Part shown: positions 60,800 through 64,000 of the stretch, piece after piece | How the letters are laid out: the number at the start of each line of letters is the position of its first letter | Numbering within the stretch: the first letter of the stretch is position 1 | NCBI RefSeq assembly: GCF_017794965.1 | Contig: NZ_CP051240.1 | Coordinates: 868,001 to 932,000, forward strand | Length of the DNA stretch: 64,000 nt | From: Alcanivorax sp. | GTDB taxonomy: Bacteria; Pseudomonadota; Gammaproteobacteria; Pseudomonadales; Alcanivoracaceae | Direction of reading: 5' to 3' | Position numbers and translations under genes: made by a program | The notes under the pieces: model-generated | What the model was told of the DNA's origin: nothing | Database searches by the model: none | What the model saw: the letters and a program-made list of their open reading frames with translations, nothing else

Positions 60800-63103
60800 T
60801 TACAAGGTCTTCATGTATTCCATGATGGCCAGACGCTCATCATCGGTGAGTACACTGTTGAACTCGTGACCCTCGTTGCCCTGGCTGTACAGGATGGTGT
60901 TGTAGATCTTGCGATCTTCCACCTGGGCATTGGTGATGTTCGGCGGTGCCCAGATGTTCCATGCCAGGATCAGGTTATCGAACAGCACGCCGAGGATCTC
61001 CTGAGCCAGCGGTGTGTTCCGCTCGTCATTGGGATCACAGGTGTAGCCCGGGGTTACCGCAGGGTTCCACCAGGTGCGCCATTCACAATCGATCACGTCG
61101 TATTTCCAGCCCAGCTTGTTCTGGTCGTAAGCGCGCGAGAAGTTGGTATCGAAGCCCATGGTCACGTTGCCATTGTTGTACCAGGGGTTCTTCATCTTCG
61201 GTGCAGACTCACGTCGCCAGATGGTGGGACGGTCAGACGGTTTGAGCAGGCTCCAGACATCCGGAATGGCGCCATTGTGCAGGTAAGGCGCGGTGGCCCA
61301 TACGCCGTACAGCGGTGGTGCCAGATAACCCGGCTCACGATCCCCACGCAGGCGTTCCTGGTTCTGCGGGCCACAATCGTTTTCGGTGCCCTTGGTGGAT
61401 GGGTAACCAAAGAAGTTCACGGAACCGGCCCGCTGCATGCTTTCGTTGTTGGTTTCCCAACGCACCGCATCGGTGCCGATGATACGCTGCGGCACGATGT
61501 AGGACGCTACCCCTTCCAGCGCCGGGTCGGCCAGGAAGTTGGGGTCGTTCACATAACGCGGAGAGTAAGCACCGTGACAGCTGGCACAGGAACCGTTCCC
61601 TTCGGGGCGGTCAATGGGGTTGTCGCGATCCGGGCCCCACATGTCCAGCTCGTGGAACAGCACGGCACCTTCTTCTGCCAGTGCGGTATCAATCTCGGCG
61701 GGATACTTGGGCGCTTTCAGGGTTTCGATCCAGGCGTTGATAGGCGGCCCGGCCTTACGCATGTAATCCTGGCCTGCTTCACTCAGCGGGCCCAGTACGG
61801 CCCCAAACAGACCGAAAATCGGTGTGTAGAACACCTGGTCCACACGGGGGGCGTCAGCCGGGAAAATACCGTCAGCAAACTTCACCGGACGGTGACCCAG
61901 GTTCCACCACGCGGGGGTATCCATGGAGGCGGTGGAACCGCTATTGATCAGGCCAAAGAAATCCTGCGGGGCGTAGAGTCCGTCATCGGGAAAGATGAAC
62001 GCCAGATTCACGTCCGAGGCGTTGTTGGTGCCGCGGCCATGGCTGAGGTTGGCGAGGGTGGCCACGGAGGCCAGATAGCCTTGCGGCAGGGCATCACGCA
62101 GGAACAGATCCAGATCGGCCAGCGGACTGCCGCTACCCAGGGTATTGCCCATGCCCTCGTGCTCCACGTTGCCACTGTGACAGGCGTGGCAGGTGATGCC
62201 GATGCGGCCGGACCAGGAGCCGTCCTTGAGGCGCATCTGTGTGAACATCAGTGGCAGCTGACCTGAGCCGCCGTCAGTTTTGTTCGGATCTTCCCCGGGC
62301 AGGGGGTAGGGATTGCGTGTATCGCTGATCGGCGAACCGTAGCGTTCAGCAACCCGCTGATCGTAGTTATCGGGTTTGGCGATATAGCCGCCCCAGGACA
62401 TCCACAGACGGCGATACTGGCCTGCTGTCAGGGTGGAGATGCCCATGGCCCCTTCCAGGGTGTAGGGGGTGGTGCCGGCAAACAGGGCGCCCACGCCTTC
62501 GGAGCCGCCGGTCAGCAGTCGGCCGCCCCACTCGAAGCGTTCGCGCAGCTCGCCGCAGGTCTTGGCGTTACCCACTTCCTGAACGGCTTCCGCATCCACA
62601 TGGCAGTTTTTCCAATAGGCATTGAAATGCACCGCCTTACCATAGCTGACGCCTTCCTTGACCATGGAACGGGGATCAACAGGGAGTTCTGCACTGTCCG
62701 GCTTGCCGTAACAGTAATCCCAGACCGCCCAGCCCCCGCGGCTGCCTTCTGACAGCAGCGCATAGGGGTCGTAATCGCCAGGACGATTATAGACGTTGAT
62801 CGGGGCTTCATCGTGGTAGGGGTCTTCGTAGCTGCCATCGTAGGGCGCCGGGGGCGGCGCATCTTCACCCGCAGAGTAGGATTTCTGGGATGTCACTTGC
62901 GACGATAGCGGGACAACATCTTCCGTCTGGGGTGTTGGCAGACTGGTGTTGGCGGCGCTTTCCGGTGTGCTGCTGGTATTGTCGTTGTTGACGGGGTCAA
63001 CGTCACCGGTGCCACCGCAGGCTGTTGTAAGCGCAACTGCTGCGACCATGGTCGCCAGCGCTCTCCAGCGAGAGGGTACTTCCTTGAGGGTTGGATTCTT
63101 CAT
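60800..63103 (-). CDS. Diheme c-type cytochrome lipoprotein, RoxA/MauG-like
   Basis: 767 residues from ATG 63103 (GGAGG 9-13 bases upstream). A lipoprotein signal (ALTTAC, Cys about 29) is followed by a Ser/Thr/Pro-rich linker (30-100). Two heme-c sites follow: CHACH at 305-309 and CASCH at 506-510. Between them are LFLRDALPQGYLASVATLANLSHGRGTNNASDVN-type segments and MDTPAWWNLGHRPVKFADG, resembling the rubber-oxygenase RoxA and diheme peroxidase families. It should sit on an outer or inner membrane face and do redox chemistry; substrate unknown. Family call is by motif pattern. Confidence 0.75.
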   Translation of the reverse strand: MKNPTLKEVPSRWRALATMVAAVALTTACGGTGDVDPVNNDNTSSTPESAANTSLPTPQTEDVVPLSSQVTSQKSYSAGEDAPPPAPYDGSYEDPYHDEAPINVYNRPGDYDPYALLSEGSRGGWAVWDYCYGKPDSAELPVDPRSMVKEGVSYGKAVHFNAYWKNCHVDAEAVQEVGNAKTCGELRERFEWGGRLLTGGSEGVGALFAGTTPYTLEGAMGISTLTAGQYRRLWMSWGGYIAKPDNYDQRVAERYGSPISDTRNPYPLPGEDPNKTDGGSGQLPLMFTQMRLKDGSWSGRIGITCHACHSGNVEHEGMGNTLGSGSPLADLDLFLRDALPQGYLASVATLANLSHGRGTNNASDVNLAFIFPDDGLYAPQDFFGLINSGSTASMDTPAWWNLGHRPVKFADGIFPADAPRVDQVFYTPIFGLFGAVLGPLSEAGQDYMRKAGPPINAWIETLKAPKYPAEIDTALAEEGAVLFHELDMWGPDRDNPIDRPEGNGSCASCHGAYSPRYVNDPNFLADPALEGVASYIVPQRIIGTDAVRWETNNESMQRAGSVNFFGYPSTKGTENDCGPQNQERLRGDREPGYLAPPLYGVWATAPYLHNGAIPDVWSLLKPSDRPTIWRRESAPKMKNPWYNNGNVTMGFDTNFSRAYDQNKLGWKYDVIDCEWRTWWNPAVTPGYTCDPNDERNTPLAQEILGVLFDNLILAWNIWAPPNITNAQVEDRKIYNTILYSQGNEGHEFNSVLTDDERLAIMEYMKTL

Positions 63104-63740
63104 TGCACACGTACCTCCGACAGTCATGTCGAAAAATAGTTGTTGTTATTTCTTGATCCGGTGGTTTGCGGTGACTTGTTGTTGTCGTTGCCGCTGCCTG
63201 GATCTCACGGCTCTGTAGGCCATGATGTGTAGCGCACCATTTTGGGATGGGTGCAACCTTGATACAAATTATTATTATTGTATCAGCTGCTCAACACTAG
63301 CATTGCAGAACTGTGACTTGCTAGTCACTAGTCAGATTTCTGCCGTTTGTATCCCTTCTGGTGGCTGGTCTGGTGGTTCCCTCTGTCGCCTGTGCTTTCT
63401 GGGTCGTCGGTAGGCATGGGGCGGCAGAGGAGGACGCATTCAGCAATGAGCATCCCCCTAACTGAAGCCGGGAGGAGGCAGGGAAGCGTGGCGGACGTAA
63501 GGCGGGATTTTCAGCTGGCAGGATGAATGGCAAACGCAGAGTTGGGGCACGAAGGTGACGTCACCCGTAATGACACCGTGTTTGTTACCGGTGCCAACGC
63601 AAAGCAACGTGAAAAGCGCACGGTGTCACCACGTGACAAGGGCGGGATACATAGTTGTCGTTCACGTTTGAGTAAGTATTTGCTACCGTTACTTCCTTAT
63701 AACAATTTCCTCTGAACAGCTATCTTCACCTGGAGTCTCG
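63104..63740. promoter_or_regulatory. Intergenic region with palindromic operator candidates
   Basis: 637 bases between the divergent diheme and TetR genes, no gene supported. Palindromes: GATACAA..TTGTATC (63260-63285), GGTGACGTCACC (63554-63565) and TGACACCGTG..CACGGTGTCA (63571-63580 with 63619-63628). One or more could bind the adjacent TetR protein. GGAG precedes the tetR start. Confidence 0.6.
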
Positions 63741-64000
63741 ATGTCACGGAACACTGCTGCCTCAAATGCACTTCTGCAAGGGATTCAATTGCCGGAGGGT
63801 GACAAGACCTATGTGAAGATTCTCGACGCCGGTCTGGCGCTGTTTATCGAATTCGGTCTGCGTCGCACGACCATGGAAGATGTGGCCAACCGTGCCGGCG
63901 TCGGGCGAGCCACGGCCTACCGTCGCTTTGGCGACAAGGACCAACTCATCCATGCGGTGATTCTGCGTGAGGCAAAGCGTGAGCTGGATCTGATCGAGCA
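63741..64000 (+). CDS. TetR-family transcriptional regulator, partial
   Basis: The first 86 codons are present; the rest lies beyond the right edge. The TetR HTH is clear (RTTMEDVANRAGVGRATAYRRFGDKDQLI, quoted in part: VANRAGVGRATAYRRF). ATG 63741 follows TGGAG. Divergent from the diheme gene, which may be its target; ligand unknown. Confidence 0.92.
   Translation, partial: MSRNTAASNALLQGIQLPEGDKTYVKILDAGLALFIEFGLRRTTMEDVANRAGVGRATAYRRFGDKDQLIHAVILREAKRELDLIE

Overview
The window is about 60% GC chromosomal DNA from a Gram-negative gammaproteobacterium. Gene order (iscR/suf, pilW-rodZ-ispG-hisS-yfgM-bamB-der, xseA/guaBA, infC-rpmI-rplT-pheST-ihfA-merR), an outer-membrane assembly lipoprotein, a TonB-type receptor and fatty-acid-type acyl-CoA dehydrogenases suggest a marine member of the Alcanivorax/Oceanospirillales area. 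The genus is an inference from gene content only; no database search was possible.

Layout. 1-2.7 kb: a leftward ABC uptake operon of the urea/guanidine-carboxylase-associated type behind a clear guanidine-I (ykkC) riboswitch. 2.9-8 kb: small housekeeping and stress genes (dienelactone hydrolase, glutathione peroxidase, HopJ-like, GIY-YIG, LemA plus two TPM-domain proteins). 8-14 kb: an accessory stretch with nested repeat elements, small envelope genes, a hipBA toxin-antitoxin pair with paired operators, and two integron gene cassettes with attC sites but no integrase in view. 14.1-23.7 kb: tRNA-Met, iscR, a NifS/IscS-type cysteine desulfurase, an H-NOX gene split by a 280-bp miniature transposon, and the leftward sufB-C-D-S-A-T-E set with an IscR-type site at its promoter. 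23.9-33.3 kb: ndk, rlmN, pilW, rodZ, ispG, hisS, yfgM, bamB, der. 33.4-38.3 kb: a TonB-dependent receptor, a periplasmic binding-like protein and a hybrid histidine kinase behind der, possibly one sensing unit; the receptor seems to start at an ATC codon. 38.2-43 kb: xseA (leftward), guaB, guaA. 43-50 kb: an accessory insert with a truncated REP-type transposase, a 1269-residue SIR2 protein that looks like an anti-phage effector, a repeat-rich gap and a LuxR-type regulator. 50-55.6 kb: infC (ATT start), rpmI, rplT, pheS, pheT, ihfA, merR. 56-64 kb: tRNA-Pro, a YlqF-type GTPase, an acyl-CoA dehydrogenase pair, a large diheme cytochrome c lipoprotein, and the start of a TetR regulator.

The main working units are Fe-S cluster supply under IscR (and probably Fur) control, guanidine-responsive ABC uptake, the IF3/ribosomal protein/PheRS operon, and purine synthesis. 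The intergenic regions are unusually rich in several families of imperfect inverted repeats. Two copies of one ~264-bp element lie 52 kb apart; one copy carries a transposon insertion and the other is the matching empty site.
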